A DNA stretch of 64,000 nt from positions 124,001-188,000 of the forward strand of contig NZ_BOQP01000027.1 in NCBI RefSeq assembly GCF_018332715.1, read 5' to 3'. Under the pieces are notes generated by a model, which ran no database searches, was not told where the DNA came from, and saw only the letters and a program-made list of their open reading frames with translations. Positions within the stretch are counted from its first letter, which is position 1; every line of letters begins with the position of its first letter. This document shows positions 33,988 to 42,234 of this stretch, one piece after another. The translations under genes were made by a program, and so were the position numbers. The stretch comes from Winogradskya consettensis. GTDB lineage: Bacteria; Actinomycetota; Actinomycetes; Mycobacteriales; Micromonosporaceae.

Positions 33988-35555
33988 GCACGCCCCCTCG
34001 CCTGCGCACCGGGGCGGTGTCGGTCACCTTCGGCCGCAACCGGGTCCTGCGCGACGTCGGGTTCGAGGTCGGCGCGGGTGAGATCCACGCGTTGATCGGG
34101 CAGAACGGCTCCGGCAAGTCCACGTTGGTGAAGGTGCTGACCGGCCTCTACGTCCCCGAACCCGGCGCAACCGTCGAGGTCGACGGCGTGCCGCTGCGGC
34201 TGCCGGTGCGCCCGCTCGAGGCCCGGGCGAGCGGGGTGGCCGTCGTCCACCAGTCCCTCGGCCTGGTCGGCGAGGCGACGGTGCTGGAGAACATGCGCGT
34301 CGGCAGGCTGCGCGCCGGACGGCTGTCCCGGCGCATCCACTGGGAGCACGAACGCGCCCAGGCGGCGCGGATGTTCGACCGGCTGGAGCACCACGTGCCG
34401 CTCGACACCCCGGTGCACCGGCTCAGCGAGGAGGACCGCGCCACGGTCGCGATCGCCCGGGCCATGCAGGACACCCCGCCCGGCGGCGGGCTCATCATCT
34501 TCGACGAGTCGACCCGGGCGCTGAGCCGCCGATCGCTGGAGCACTTCTACGAGATGCTCGACGGCGTGGTCCGGGCCGGGACCTCCGCGCTGCTGATCTC
34601 GCACCGGCTGGAAGAGGTCGCGGACGTCGCCGACCGGGTCACCGTGCTGCGGGACGGGGAGCTGGTCGAGGCCGGGCTGCCCGTGACGAGGCGCGGCGAG
34701 GGTGAGCTCGCCCGGCTCATGCTCGGGCGCAACCTCGCCGGTCTCAGCTCCGGCGGCGGGCACGCCCGGCCGCAGGACACCCCCGCTGTCGAGCTCACCG
34801 GTGTGGCCGGCTCCCGTCTCGACGGCGCCGGTGTGCGGATCGCGCCCGGCGAGATCGTCGGCGTCACCGGACTCGCCGACTCCGGATACCAGGACCTGCC
34901 GTACGTGCTCGCCGGGGTCGAGCGGGCCCGGGGCGGCACCCTCGTCGTGGCGGGGAACCCGGTGGACCTCGCCCAGTTCAGCCCGATGGCGGCGATCGAC
35001 GCCGGTATCGCGCTGGTGCCCGGCGACCGGGAACGCGCAGGCCTGGCGATGGACCAGAGCGTGGCCGAGAACGCGGCGCTGCCCCGCACGGGCGGGCGCG
35101 GCTCCCGGCTCGCCCCGATCCGCCGGCGCGCGGAGCTCGCCGGCCTCGCACCCTGGCTCGACCGGCTGGAGCTGAGCCCCCGCGACCCGCACGCCGTCGT
35201 GAGCCGGCTCTCCGGCGGCAACCAGCAGAAGGTCGTGCTGGCCAAATGGCTCGCCCGCGCCCCGAAGGTGCTGGCCCTGCACGAACCGACGCAGGCCGTC
35301 GACATCGGCGCCCGGGAGACGATCGTCGCCGCGGTCAAGGACGCGGCGGCCGCGGGCTGCGCGGTGCTGGTCGCCAGCGGTGACGAGAACGAGTTGTCGA
35401 TGCTCTGCGACCGCATCCTCGTCTTCCGCGACGGGCGCGTCTCCGGGGAGCTGACCGGTTCCCCCGGGCCGGACGAGATCGTCGCCGCCGTCTTCTCCTC
35501 CACCGACCGCCGGCCGCTGCGCGGGCACAACGAAGAAAGAGGGCTCGTCCCATGA
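33984..35555 (+). CDS. RbsA-like double ABC ATPase (CUT2)
   Basis: 523 residues starting at a TTG (33984) that overlaps the upstream TGA; no other start fits. Two nucleotide-binding domains. The first: Walker A ALIGQNGSGKSTLVK, signature LSEEDRATVAIARAM (the usual GQ/GG replaced by ED) and Walker B LIIFDESTRALSRR (DEST instead of DEPT). The second: a degenerate Walker A region (GVTGLADSGYQDLPYVLAG, normal in RbsA relatives), signature LSGGNQQKVVLAKWL and HEPTQAVDIGA. It powers the CUT2 importer. The altered first domain may lower ATPase activity or merely reflect family drift. Confidence 0.9.
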   Translation: MSTPPRLRTGAVSVTFGRNRVLRDVGFEVGAGEIHALIGQNGSGKSTLVKVLTGLYVPEPGATVEVDGVPLRLPVRPLEARASGVAVVHQSLGLVGEATVLENMRVGRLRAGRLSRRIHWEHERAQAARMFDRLEHHVPLDTPVHRLSEEDRATVAIARAMQDTPPGGGLIIFDESTRALSRRSLEHFYEMLDGVVRAGTSALLISHRLEEVADVADRVTVLRDGELVEAGLPVTRRGEGELARLMLGRNLAGLSSGGGHARPQDTPAVELTGVAGSRLDGAGVRIAPGEIVGVTGLADSGYQDLPYVLAGVERARGGTLVVAGNPVDLAQFSPMAAIDAGIALVPGDRERAGLAMDQSVAENAALPRTGGRGSRLAPIRRRAELAGLAPWLDRLELSPRDPHAVVSRLSGGNQQKVVLAKWLARAPKVLALHEPTQAVDIGARETIVAAVKDAAAAGCAVLVASGDENELSMLCDRILVFRDGRVSGELTGSPGPDEIVAAVFSSTDRRPLRGHNEERGLVP

Positions 35556-36607
35556 CCGTCGTCGACATCAACATCCACCATCTGCCGGAGGACCTGTTCG
35601 ACAACCCGGCGATCCTCAACGGGTTCCTGAACTCCGCGCCACGCGGCTTCGGGGAGATCGCCCGTGTCGAGACCATGGACAGCGGGAAACGCCACCTGAT
35701 CCTGGAGAAGCCGAAGGGCTACCAGAACCTCAACTACGTGGAGGGCGACTACTCCGCCGAGTCGAAGCTCGCCGCGATGGACGACGCGGGCGTGGACTAC
35801 GGCATCATGCGGGTGCCCGTGTGGCAGGAATGGCTCGATCTCGACACGTGCCGGGCGGTCAACGACAACGCCTTCGACATCGTCAAGCGCTCCAACGGGC
35901 GCCTGTTCGCCACCGCCTGCGTACCGCCGTGGGGCGGTAAGGAGAACATCTACGAGCTCGAACGGGCCGTGAAGGAGCACGGGGCGGTCGGCGTGCAGCT
36001 GGCCTGCCACTACGGGCAGCTCTACCTGGACGACGAGGTGTTCGAGCCGTACCTGAAGGTGCTCAACGAGCTCGACGTGCCGGTGATCGTGCACCACACC
36101 CCGCTGCCGGTCGAGTGGCGTTCGGTCATCGACTACACGAACTTCCGCCGTGAGTACGGCCGGATCATGGACCAGGGCATCGCCGTGGGCCGCGAGCTGT
36201 TCAGCGGGATGTTCGACAAGTTCCCCCGCCTGCGGTTCATCCACACCATGCTCGGCGGCAACTTCTTCGCCAACACCGCCCTGCTGACCCCGCACGCCTC
36301 GAACCGCAAGGAGTCGCTGACCCGGCTCGACCCGACCGGCGGCGACAAGATCAAGGGCTACCTCGAGAACAACATCTTCTTCGACCTGACCCACCCGCAC
36401 TCGTGGGGCAAGGACCAGGTCGAATGCGCGCTCAAGGTCAACGGCGCCGACCACTACCTGTTCGGCTCGTCGTTCCCGGTCTTCTACGGCTGGATGAGCC
36501 AGGGCGTGGAGTTCGTCCGCGACACCCTCGAGATCAGCCAGGCCGACCGCGACGCCGTGCTCGCCGGCAACGCCATCCGGCTGTTCAACCTCCCCATCAC
36601 GGCCTGA
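35552..36607 (+). CDS. Amidohydrolase-superfamily enzyme (ACMSD/LigJ-like group)
   Basis: 351 residues, ATG overlapping the ATPase stop. The N-terminal metal motif reads DINIHHLPEDLF (H-x-H type), and further ligands are in VPVIVHHTPLPVEW, RLRFIHTMLGGNFFANT and LFGSSFPVFYGW, where the family has a catalytic Asp-like D or a Ser/Asn variant. Members of this group decarboxylate (ACMSD, gamma-resorcylate decarboxylase), hydrolyse lactones (LigI) or hydrate oxalomesaconate (LigJ). In a cluster with RraA/LigK- and HpaI-like aldolases a LigJ/LigI-like or decarboxylase role is likely, but the sequence does not decide which. Confidence 0.85.
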   Translation: MTVVDINIHHLPEDLFDNPAILNGFLNSAPRGFGEIARVETMDSGKRHLILEKPKGYQNLNYVEGDYSAESKLAAMDDAGVDYGIMRVPVWQEWLDLDTCRAVNDNAFDIVKRSNGRLFATACVPPWGGKENIYELERAVKEHGAVGVQLACHYGQLYLDDEVFEPYLKVLNELDVPVIVHHTPLPVEWRSVIDYTNFRREYGRIMDQGIAVGRELFSGMFDKFPRLRFIHTMLGGNFFANTALLTPHASNRKESLTRLDPTGGDKIKGYLENNIFFDLTHPHSWGKDQVECALKVNGADHYLFGSSFPVFYGWMSQGVEFVRDTLEISQADRDAVLAGNAIRLFNLPITA

Positions 36608-36618
36608 GGCAGGTATTC

Positions 36619-37404
36619 GTGCTCGACCCCACGGTGCATCAGCAGATCGCCGACGAACTGCAACGAGCGGAGCGGGAGCGCGGCGTGCTGCCGTTGCTCA
36701 CCGCCCGCTACGCGGACATGACCGTGGACGACTCGTACGCGGTCCAGCGCCTCTGGCACGCCCAGGGTGTCGCCGCCGGCCGCCGCCACGCGGGGCGCAA
36801 GATCGGCCTCACCTCCAAGGTGATGCAGGCGGCCACCGGGATCACCGAGCCCGACTACGGTGTCGTGTTCGCCGACCAGATCCACGAGTCCGGGTCGGCG
36901 ATCGAGTTCGACCGGTTCGCCAACGTCCGGGTCGAGGTCGAGCTCGCCTTCGTCCTGGGCTCGGCGCTGACCGGCCCCGGCGTGACGATCTTCGAGGTGC
37001 TGGACGCGACCCGCTACGTGGTCCCGGCCCTGGAGATCCTGTCGTCGCGCATCGAGCTCGCCGGGCGCACCATCGTCGACACGATCAGCGACAACGCGGC
37101 GCTCGGCGGGGTGGTCCTCGGCGGCTCACCCGTGGCGCCGTCGGCGGTCGACCTGCGCTGGGTCAGCGCCGTTCTCTACCGCAACGAGACCATCGAGGAG
37201 TCCGGTGTCGCCGCCGCCGTCCTCGGTCACCCGGCCATGGGCGTCGCGTGGCTGGCCAACAAGCTGTCCCGGCACGGCGAGAAACTGGAGGCGGGCGAGA
37301 TCGTGCTGGCGGGCAGCTTCACCCGGCCGCTGTGGATCCAGCGCGGCGACACCGTGCTCGGCGACTACCGGGATCTGGGGGCGGTGTCATGCCGGTTCGT
37401 CTGA
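36619..37404 (+). CDS. HpaH/MhpD-family 2-oxo-alkenoate hydratase
   Basis: 261 residues from the GTG at 36619. Family text is strong: GRKIGLTSKVMQAATGITEP, DYGVVFADQI, RVEVELAFVLGSALTGPGVT (metal-binding Glu pair), and RYVVPALEILSSRIE. HpaH hydrates 2-oxohept-4-ene-1,7-dioate to 4-hydroxy-2-oxoheptanedioate, the substrate of HpaI, and an HpaI-like gene follows at once with a 16-bp overlap. This pairing is the clearest clue that the pathway runs through ring fission products of a dihydroxylated aromatic. Confidence 0.92.
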   Translation: MLDPTVHQQIADELQRAERERGVLPLLTARYADMTVDDSYAVQRLWHAQGVAAGRRHAGRKIGLTSKVMQAATGITEPDYGVVFADQIHESGSAIEFDRFANVRVEVELAFVLGSALTGPGVTIFEVLDATRYVVPALEILSSRIELAGRTIVDTISDNAALGGVVLGGSPVAPSAVDLRWVSAVLYRNETIEESGVAAAVLGHPAMGVAWLANKLSRHGEKLEAGEIVLAGSFTRPLWIQRGDTVLGDYRDLGAVSCRFV

Positions 37405-38165
37405 CGCTGCCGCCGTCGTTCGCCGCCGTGCTCGCCGCCGCGGAGCGCGCCCAGGCCGGCATGTGGGTCTGCTCCGGCAGCCCGCTGGTCGCCGAGATCT
37501 GCGCGGGCGGCGGGCTCGACTGGCTGCTGATCGACATGGAGCACGCACCCAACGGTCTCGAGTCGGTCGTCGCGCAGCTCCAGGCCGTCGCGGCGTATCC
37601 GGTCACGCCGGTGGTCCGGGTGCCCGTCAACGATCCGGTGATCATCAAGCAGGTGCTCGACCTCGGGGCGCAGAACCTGCTGGTGCCGATGGTCGGGTCC
37701 GCGGCGGAGGCGGTGGGTGCGCTGCGGGCGGCGAGTTACCCGCCTTTCGGCGTACGTGGAGTGGGCAGTGCCCTGGGTCGTGCGGCGCGCTGGAACCGCG
37801 TGCCGGGCTATCTCGACGACGCCGCGCGGACGGTCTCGGTCGTCGTGCAGATCGAGTCGGCCGCCGCCGTCGAGCAGGCCGACGCCATCGCCGCGAGCGG
37901 GGTGCACGGGATTCTGGTCGGGCCGAGCGACCTCGCCGCGTCGATGGGCGAGCTGGGCAGGCAGGAGCACCCGGACGTCGTCGCGGCGGTCGAGCACTGC
38001 ATCGCGGCGGGGCGTCGTCACGGCGTACCCGTCGGCGTGAATGCCTTTGCCCCGGAAACCGCGCAGCGGTACCTCGACGCCGGGGTCTCGTTCATCCTCG
38101 TGGGAGCCGACGTCACGTTGCTGGCGCGGGGTTCGGAAGGCCTGGCGGAAAGGTTTGCGGGATGA
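37389..38165 (+). CDS. HpaI/HpcH-family aldolase
   Basis: 258 residues from the ATG at 37389, overlapping the hydratase end. Class II pyruvate aldolase text: LLIDMEHAPNGLESV (catalytic His), VTPVVRVPVNDP (Arg), YPPFGVRGVGSALGRAARWN, VQIESAAAVEQAD and VGPSDLAASMGELG (metal-binding Glu and Asp). It should split a 4-hydroxy-2-oxo acid into pyruvate and an aldehyde, which the aldehyde dehydrogenase at 40736-42163 could oxidise. The YPPxGxRGVGSALxRAxRW run is diagnostic for the HpaI group. Confidence 0.93.
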   Translation: MPVRLTLPPSFAAVLAAAERAQAGMWVCSGSPLVAEICAGGGLDWLLIDMEHAPNGLESVVAQLQAVAAYPVTPVVRVPVNDPVIIKQVLDLGAQNLLVPMVGSAAEAVGALRAASYPPFGVRGVGSALGRAARWNRVPGYLDDAARTVSVVVQIESAAAVEQADAIAASGVHGILVGPSDLAASMGELGRQEHPDVVAAVEHCIAAGRRHGVPVGVNAFAPETAQRYLDAGVSFILVGADVTLLARGSEGLAERFAG

Positions 38166-38845
38166 CCATCAGCGATCGGCTCGTGGCGGTGGGGACGGCA
38201 GGGCTCTCCACCGCACTGCGCAAACGCGGCTATCACGATGTCTTCGTCGACGGTGTCGGGCCGCTCGCGGCCGGCATGCGGCTCGCCGGTCCGGCGCGGA
38301 CCCTGCGCCTGGTGCCGTTCCGGCCCGACCTGTTCGCCGAGCGCGGCGGCGGGTTCAACCCCCAGAAACAGGCGTTCGACACGGCCGGCGCCGGTGAGGT
38401 GCTGGTGATCGAGGCCCGGGGGCTGGCGGAGACGGGCACGCTCGGGGACATCCTCGCGCTGCGGGCCCGGCACCGGGGCGCCGCCGGGGTGGTGACCGAC
38501 GGCGCGGTGCGCGACTCGCCGGCCGTCGCCGCGACCGGCCTGGCGGTCTTCGCGAAGGGCGCCCACCCGTCGGTGCTCGGGCGCCGGCACGTGCCGTGGG
38601 AGACCGACGTGGTGATCGCGTGCGGTGGTGCCGCGGTGGTGCCCGGCGACTACGTCGTGGGTGACGCCGACGGGGTGCTGGTGATCCCCGCCGCCCTGGT
38701 CGGCGAGGTCCTGGCCGAGGCCGAGGACGACGAGCGCCGGGACGCCTGGATCGCGGCCCGCGTCGCCGAGGGGGAGCCGGTCGAGGGGCTGTTCCCGATG
38801 AACGCCTCCTGGAAGACGCGCTACGAGGCCGAAACCGGCCGCTGA
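38162..38845 (+). CDS. RraA-like / HMG-CHA aldolase family (LigK-like)
   Basis: 227 residues, ATG overlapping the preceding stop. The active-site text GVVTDGAVRDSPAVA holds the Arg-Asp pair used by 4-hydroxy-4-methyl-2-oxoglutarate/4-carboxy-4-hydroxy-2-oxoadipate aldolases; PGDYVVGDADGVLVIP is also typical. Length equals LigK/GalC (about 227). The N-terminal FDTAGAGEVLVIEARG segment fits as well. Two different aldolases in one operon suggest either two substrates or a pathway with a branched hydroxy-oxo-acid. RraA proteins that inhibit RNase E lack the aldolase residues, so that role is unlikely. Confidence 0.88.
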   Translation: MTISDRLVAVGTAGLSTALRKRGYHDVFVDGVGPLAAGMRLAGPARTLRLVPFRPDLFAERGGGFNPQKQAFDTAGAGEVLVIEARGLAETGTLGDILALRARHRGAAGVVTDGAVRDSPAVAATGLAVFAKGAHPSVLGRRHVPWETDVVIACGGAAVVPGDYVVGDADGVLVIPAALVGEVLAEAEDDERRDAWIAARVAEGEPVEGLFPMNASWKTRYEAETGR

Positions 38846-38853
38846 GCAGGAAA

Positions 38854-38863
38854 TCGCACACGA
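38854..38863. promoter_or_regulatory. Operator-like site before the GntR gene
   Basis: TCGCACACGA, the exact reverse complement of TCGTGTGCGA at 31751-31760. It lies 35 bp upstream of the GntR start, suited to autoregulation. Confidence 0.65.
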
Positions 38864-38897
38864 TATGATGTGGCATCGATGAGAAGGCAGGTGGAGC

Positions 38898-39557
38898 GTG
38901 GCTAACCGGACCGATTTCTGCTACGCGCTGCTCAAGGGACGCATCCTTGACGGCACGTATGGTCCCGGTCACCGGCTCGTGCTCGACCAGCTCGGTCGCG
39001 AGACCAAGATCAGCACCATTCCCTGGCGTGAGTCCATGCGCCGGCTCGAGGCCGAGGGCTGGGTCGAGATAATTCCCAACGTCGGCGCGCGGGTCGCCAC
39101 GTTCGACGCCGGCGAATGGGCGCGGACCATGCGGCTGCTGGCACGGCTCGAAGGGCTCGCCACCGCGCTGGCGGCCACCGAGCTCACCGCCGCCGAACTG
39201 GCCGACGCACGCCGGATGAACACCGAGATGACCGAGGCGCTCGCCGACTTCGACCCGATGCGGCTGTCGAAGCTCAACCGGCAGTTCCACACCCTGATCT
39301 TCCACCGCGCCCCCGACCGGCACCTGATCGATCTGCTCGACAACGAGTGGTCGCGTCTCGACGTCATCCGCCGGTCCGCGTTCACGCACGCCCCCGGCCG
39401 CGCGGTCGAGTCGGTCACCGAGCATGCCGCCCTGCTGGACCTGATCGAGGCGGGCGCCGACTTCGACCTGATCGAGACCGCCGCCCGGCGCCACAAACTC
39501 AACACCCTCGAAGCGGTCACCCGCCACGCCGAAGCGATGGGGACCGCACTCGCCTGA
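38898..39557 (+). CDS. GntR-family regulator, FCD (FadR) subgroup
   Basis: 219 residues from the GTG at 38898. The winged helix covers about 8-70 (YALLKGRILDGTYGPGHRLV, LDQLGRETKISTIPWRESM, RLEAEGWVEIIPNVGARVA). The FCD sensor follows with the His/Asp metal-site pattern in NRQFHTLIFHRAPDRHLIDL and EHAALLDLIEAGA. FCD regulators bind acidic intermediates. The operator-like palindromes at 31661-31771 and 38854-38863 make it the prime candidate regulator of both catabolic operons. Odd: the HTH text has TIPWRESM where most have S-x-x-PVREAL. Confidence 0.9.
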   Translation: MANRTDFCYALLKGRILDGTYGPGHRLVLDQLGRETKISTIPWRESMRRLEAEGWVEIIPNVGARVATFDAGEWARTMRLLARLEGLATALAATELTAAELADARRMNTEMTEALADFDPMRLSKLNRQFHTLIFHRAPDRHLIDLLDNEWSRLDVIRRSAFTHAPGRAVESVTEHAALLDLIEAGADFDLIETAARRHKLNTLEAVTRHAEAMGTALA

Positions 39558-39575
39558 CGCAGTGTGGAGGCCGCC

Positions 39576-40724
39576 ATGATGACCTACCGTGCGCCGGAAG
39601 CCATCCGGACCATGCTCTTCACCACCTGGTCGCTGCTCAACGGTTTCACCGCCGACCAGCGCGAGCGGGCCGTCTTCACGTTCGACGATCCGCGCCGCGT
39701 CGACTGGGACTTCATCCCGAAACCCGACCGCACCGGCATCGCCCTGTCCGAGCTCGACCGCCATCAGAAGGCGCTCGCGCACACCCTGCTGAAATCCGGT
39801 CTCAGCCTGCGCGGCTACAGCCAGGCCCTCGCGGTCATGGCGACGGAGAACATCCTGCGCGAGCTCGAGGTGGTGCGGCGCGGCTTCGGTGTGTACGCCG
39901 CGGACTTCCGCGACCCCGAGGCGTACCTGTTCAGCTGGTTCGGCCGGCCCGGTTTCGAGGACACCTGGGGCTGGCGGATCATCGGGCACCACATCGGGTT
40001 CAGCTACACCGTCATCGGCCAGGACCAGCTCACCGTGACCCCGTTCGCGCTCGGCGCGCAGCCGCTGCCGGCCGGCGTGCTCAACCCGCTCGGCGAGAGC
40101 CAGGCGCTGGCGTTCGCGCTGCTCGACCGGCTCGGCGACGACCAGCGCGGGGCGGCGCACATCCACCCGGTCGCGCCGGCCGACTTCACCACGCGCCAGG
40201 TGCCGTACGTCGGCGAGGTCGAGCTTCCCGACCACGTCGACCTCGGCATCGAGACGTACGAGATCGGCGACGACGACCGCTGGGCGTTGCGCTTCGAACG
40301 CGCGGCACCCTCCGGGCTCAACGGCGCCGAGCTGAGCGCCGACGACCTCGCCCTGGCCCGCGAGCTGCTGCTGCACTTCGTGGAGGCCGGGCCCGACGAG
40401 CTCGCCGCGCAGTACCGCCGGGTGGTGGAGGCCGAGCCCGCGGAGCTGCTCACGTTCGCGTGGGCCGGAGGAGTGCGCCCGGACACGGCGTACTACTTCC
40501 GTGTCTCGACCCGGGGGCTGCTCGCCGAGTCGGACAACGCGGTGAACGGCGGCCAGCACGCGCACGTGGTCTGGCGCGACCTCGACAACGATCTCGGCCA
40601 CGACCTGCTGCTCGACCACTACGCCCGCAACGATCACCGGCGCGGCCCCGCCCATCTGCACCGGCGCGTCACGTCGAGTGTGGAGTCCGACGCCGCGTTC
40701 ATCGCCGAGCGCCGCCGCGGCTGA
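39576..40724 (+). CDS. DUF3500 protein (second of two in this locus)
   Basis: 382 residues from the ATG at 39576, chosen because TGGAGG stands five bp upstream; a GTG at 39564 is less likely. Family text: LSLRGYSQALAVMATENIL, FGRPGFEDTWGWRIIGHH (His138-His139), TPFALGAQPLPAG and HAHVVWRDLDNDLGHDLLL (His328, His330, Asn338-Asp339) followed by His348. These positions match His191-His192, His373/His375, Asn384-Asp385 and His394 of the first DUF3500 protein, yet the two are otherwise quite diverged, so they are old paralogues rather than a recent duplication. No signal peptide. Function unknown; see findings. Confidence 0.88.
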   Translation: MMTYRAPEAIRTMLFTTWSLLNGFTADQRERAVFTFDDPRRVDWDFIPKPDRTGIALSELDRHQKALAHTLLKSGLSLRGYSQALAVMATENILRELEVVRRGFGVYAADFRDPEAYLFSWFGRPGFEDTWGWRIIGHHIGFSYTVIGQDQLTVTPFALGAQPLPAGVLNPLGESQALAFALLDRLGDDQRGAAHIHPVAPADFTTRQVPYVGEVELPDHVDLGIETYEIGDDDRWALRFERAAPSGLNGAELSADDLALARELLLHFVEAGPDELAAQYRRVVEAEPAELLTFAWAGGVRPDTAYYFRVSTRGLLAESDNAVNGGQHAHVVWRDLDNDLGHDLLLDHYARNDHRRGPAHLHRRVTSSVESDAAFIAERRRG

Positions 40725-40735
40725 TCGCCGTGGGG

Positions 40736-42163
40736 TCAGACGGCCAGCCCCAGGTACTTCGTCTCGAGGTATTCGTCGATGCCCTCGGTGCCACCCTCGC
40801 GGCCGAAACCGGAGGCCTTGACCCCGCCGAACGGCGCTGCCGGGTTCGACACGATGCCCTGGTTCACGCCCACCATGCCGAACTCGAGGGCCTCGCCGAC
40901 GCGTACCGCCCGGGAGAGGTCGCGGGTGTAGACGTACGACGCGAGCCCGTACTCCGTGTCGTTGGCCATCGCCAGGGCCTGCGCGTCATCGGTGAACGTG
41001 GCGATCGGCGCGACCGGCCCGAAGATCTCCTGCCGGGTCAGCTCCGCGCCGTCCGGCACGTCGACGAGGACGGTCGGCGCGTAGAAATACCCGGCGTCGC
41101 CGACCGCCGTGCCGCCGCACAGCACCCGCGCACCGCGTGCGACGGCGTCGTCCACCAGCGCGGCGACCTTGTCCCGGGCGGCGGCGTCGATGAGGGGCCC
41201 CACCTCGGCCCCGACCCGCAGCGCCGCCATCCGCTCCGTGAACCGGCGGGTGAACTCCCCGGCGACCGTCCGGTGCACCAGGAACCGGTTCGCCGCGGTG
41301 CAGGCCTGACCCATGTTGCGCATCTTCGCCTGCATCGCGCCGTCGACGGCCGCGTCCAGGTCGGCGTCGGCGAACACCAGGAACGGCGCGTTGCCGCCGA
41401 GCTCCATGGAGACCCGCAGCAGCTGCTGCGCGGACTGCTCGATCAGCGTTCGGCCTACGGGTGTGGAGCCGGTGAAACTGAGTTTGCGGGTACGCCCGTC
41501 GCGCACCAGCGGTTCCACGACGGCAGCCGTCCGCGTGGTGGTCAGCACGTTGAGCACGCCCGGTGGCAGACCTGCCTCGCGCAGCAGATCCGCCAGCGCC
41601 AGCATCGTCAGCGGGGTCTGGGTGGCGGGCTTGACCACCACGGTGCATCCCGCCGCGAGCGCCGCACCGATCTTGCGGGCGCCCATGGCGAGCGGGAAGT
41701 TCCACGGCGTGATCAGCAACGCCGGGCCGACGGGCTGCCGCATGGTGAGCAGCCGGGTGCCACCGTCGGGCGACGGCGCCCACCGGCCGGCGACCCGCAC
41801 CGCCTCCTCGGCGAACCACCGGAAGAACTCCGCGCCATAACCGACCTCGCCGCGCGCCTCGGACAACGGCTTGCCCATCTCCAGGGTCATCAGCGCGGCG
41901 AAGTGCTCGTACCGCTCGGTGAGCAGCTCGAACGCGGAGCGCAGCAGCTCGCCGCGCGCCCGCGGTGGCGTCGCCGCCCAGCCCCGTTGCGCCGCACACG
42001 CGGCGGTCAGTGCCGCGTCCCCATCGGCCACGGTGGCATCGGCGACCGAGGTCAGCACCCGCCCGGTGGCCGGGTTCTCCACCGCGACGGTCGCGCCGTC
42101 GGAGGCGTCCCGCCAGTCCCCGCCGATGAACAGCCGGGTGGGCACCGCGTCGATGAGCGTCAT
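40736..42163 (-). CDS. Aldehyde dehydrogenase (succinate-semialdehyde type)
   Basis: 475 residues from the ATG at 42163. Motifs: ALLITPWNFPLAMGARKIGA, KLSFTGSTPVGRTLIEQSA, the general base in VSMELGGNAPFLVF and the catalytic Cys in NMGQACTAANRFLV; the C-terminus has PFGGVKASGFGREGG and DEYLETKYLGLAV. This is closest to GabD-type NAD(P)-dependent succinate-semialdehyde dehydrogenases. In this locus the natural substrate is the aldehyde released by the HpaI-like aldolase, which for a C7 diacid would be succinate semialdehyde. The fit between enzyme type and aldolase product supports the proposed pathway. Convergent with the DUF3500 gene; the promoter is shared with the LysR gene. Confidence 0.93.
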   Translation of the reverse strand: MTLIDAVPTRLFIGGDWRDASDGATVAVENPATGRVLTSVADATVADGDAALTAACAAQRGWAATPPRARGELLRSAFELLTERYEHFAALMTLEMGKPLSEARGEVGYGAEFFRWFAEEAVRVAGRWAPSPDGGTRLLTMRQPVGPALLITPWNFPLAMGARKIGAALAAGCTVVVKPATQTPLTMLALADLLREAGLPPGVLNVLTTTRTAAVVEPLVRDGRTRKLSFTGSTPVGRTLIEQSAQQLLRVSMELGGNAPFLVFADADLDAAVDGAMQAKMRNMGQACTAANRFLVHRTVAGEFTRRFTERMAALRVGAEVGPLIDAAARDKVAALVDDAVARGARVLCGGTAVGDAGYFYAPTVLVDVPDGAELTRQEIFGPVAPIATFTDDAQALAMANDTEYGLASYVYTRDLSRAVRVGEALEFGMVGVNQGIVSNPAAPFGGVKASGFGREGGTEGIDEYLETKYLGLAV

Positions 42164-42234
42164 GCCACGAGCCTTCCCGCGGGCCCGGTGCGCTGTCCAA
42201 TACCGGTGCCCTACCGCAGCCATGCCCGGGAGGC

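Noticed and set aside
31812..35555. CUT2 importer as evidence that the island is a sugar-acid pathway (fuconate/rhamnonate type)
   Set aside because: FAH, amidohydrolase and HpaI-type enzymes also occur in such pathways, but the PHBH-type FAD hydroxylase and the HpaH-type hydratase fit an aromatic route better. The alternative is not fully excluded.
34547..36454. 635-codon minus-strand frame
   Set aside because: Antisense to the CUT2 ATPase and amidohydrolase genes, both of which have complete family motifs.
38162..38845. RraA-like protein as an RNase E inhibitor
   Set aside because: The aldolase Arg-Asp pair (VTDGAVRD) is present and the gene lies in a catabolic operon, so an aldolase role is much more likely.
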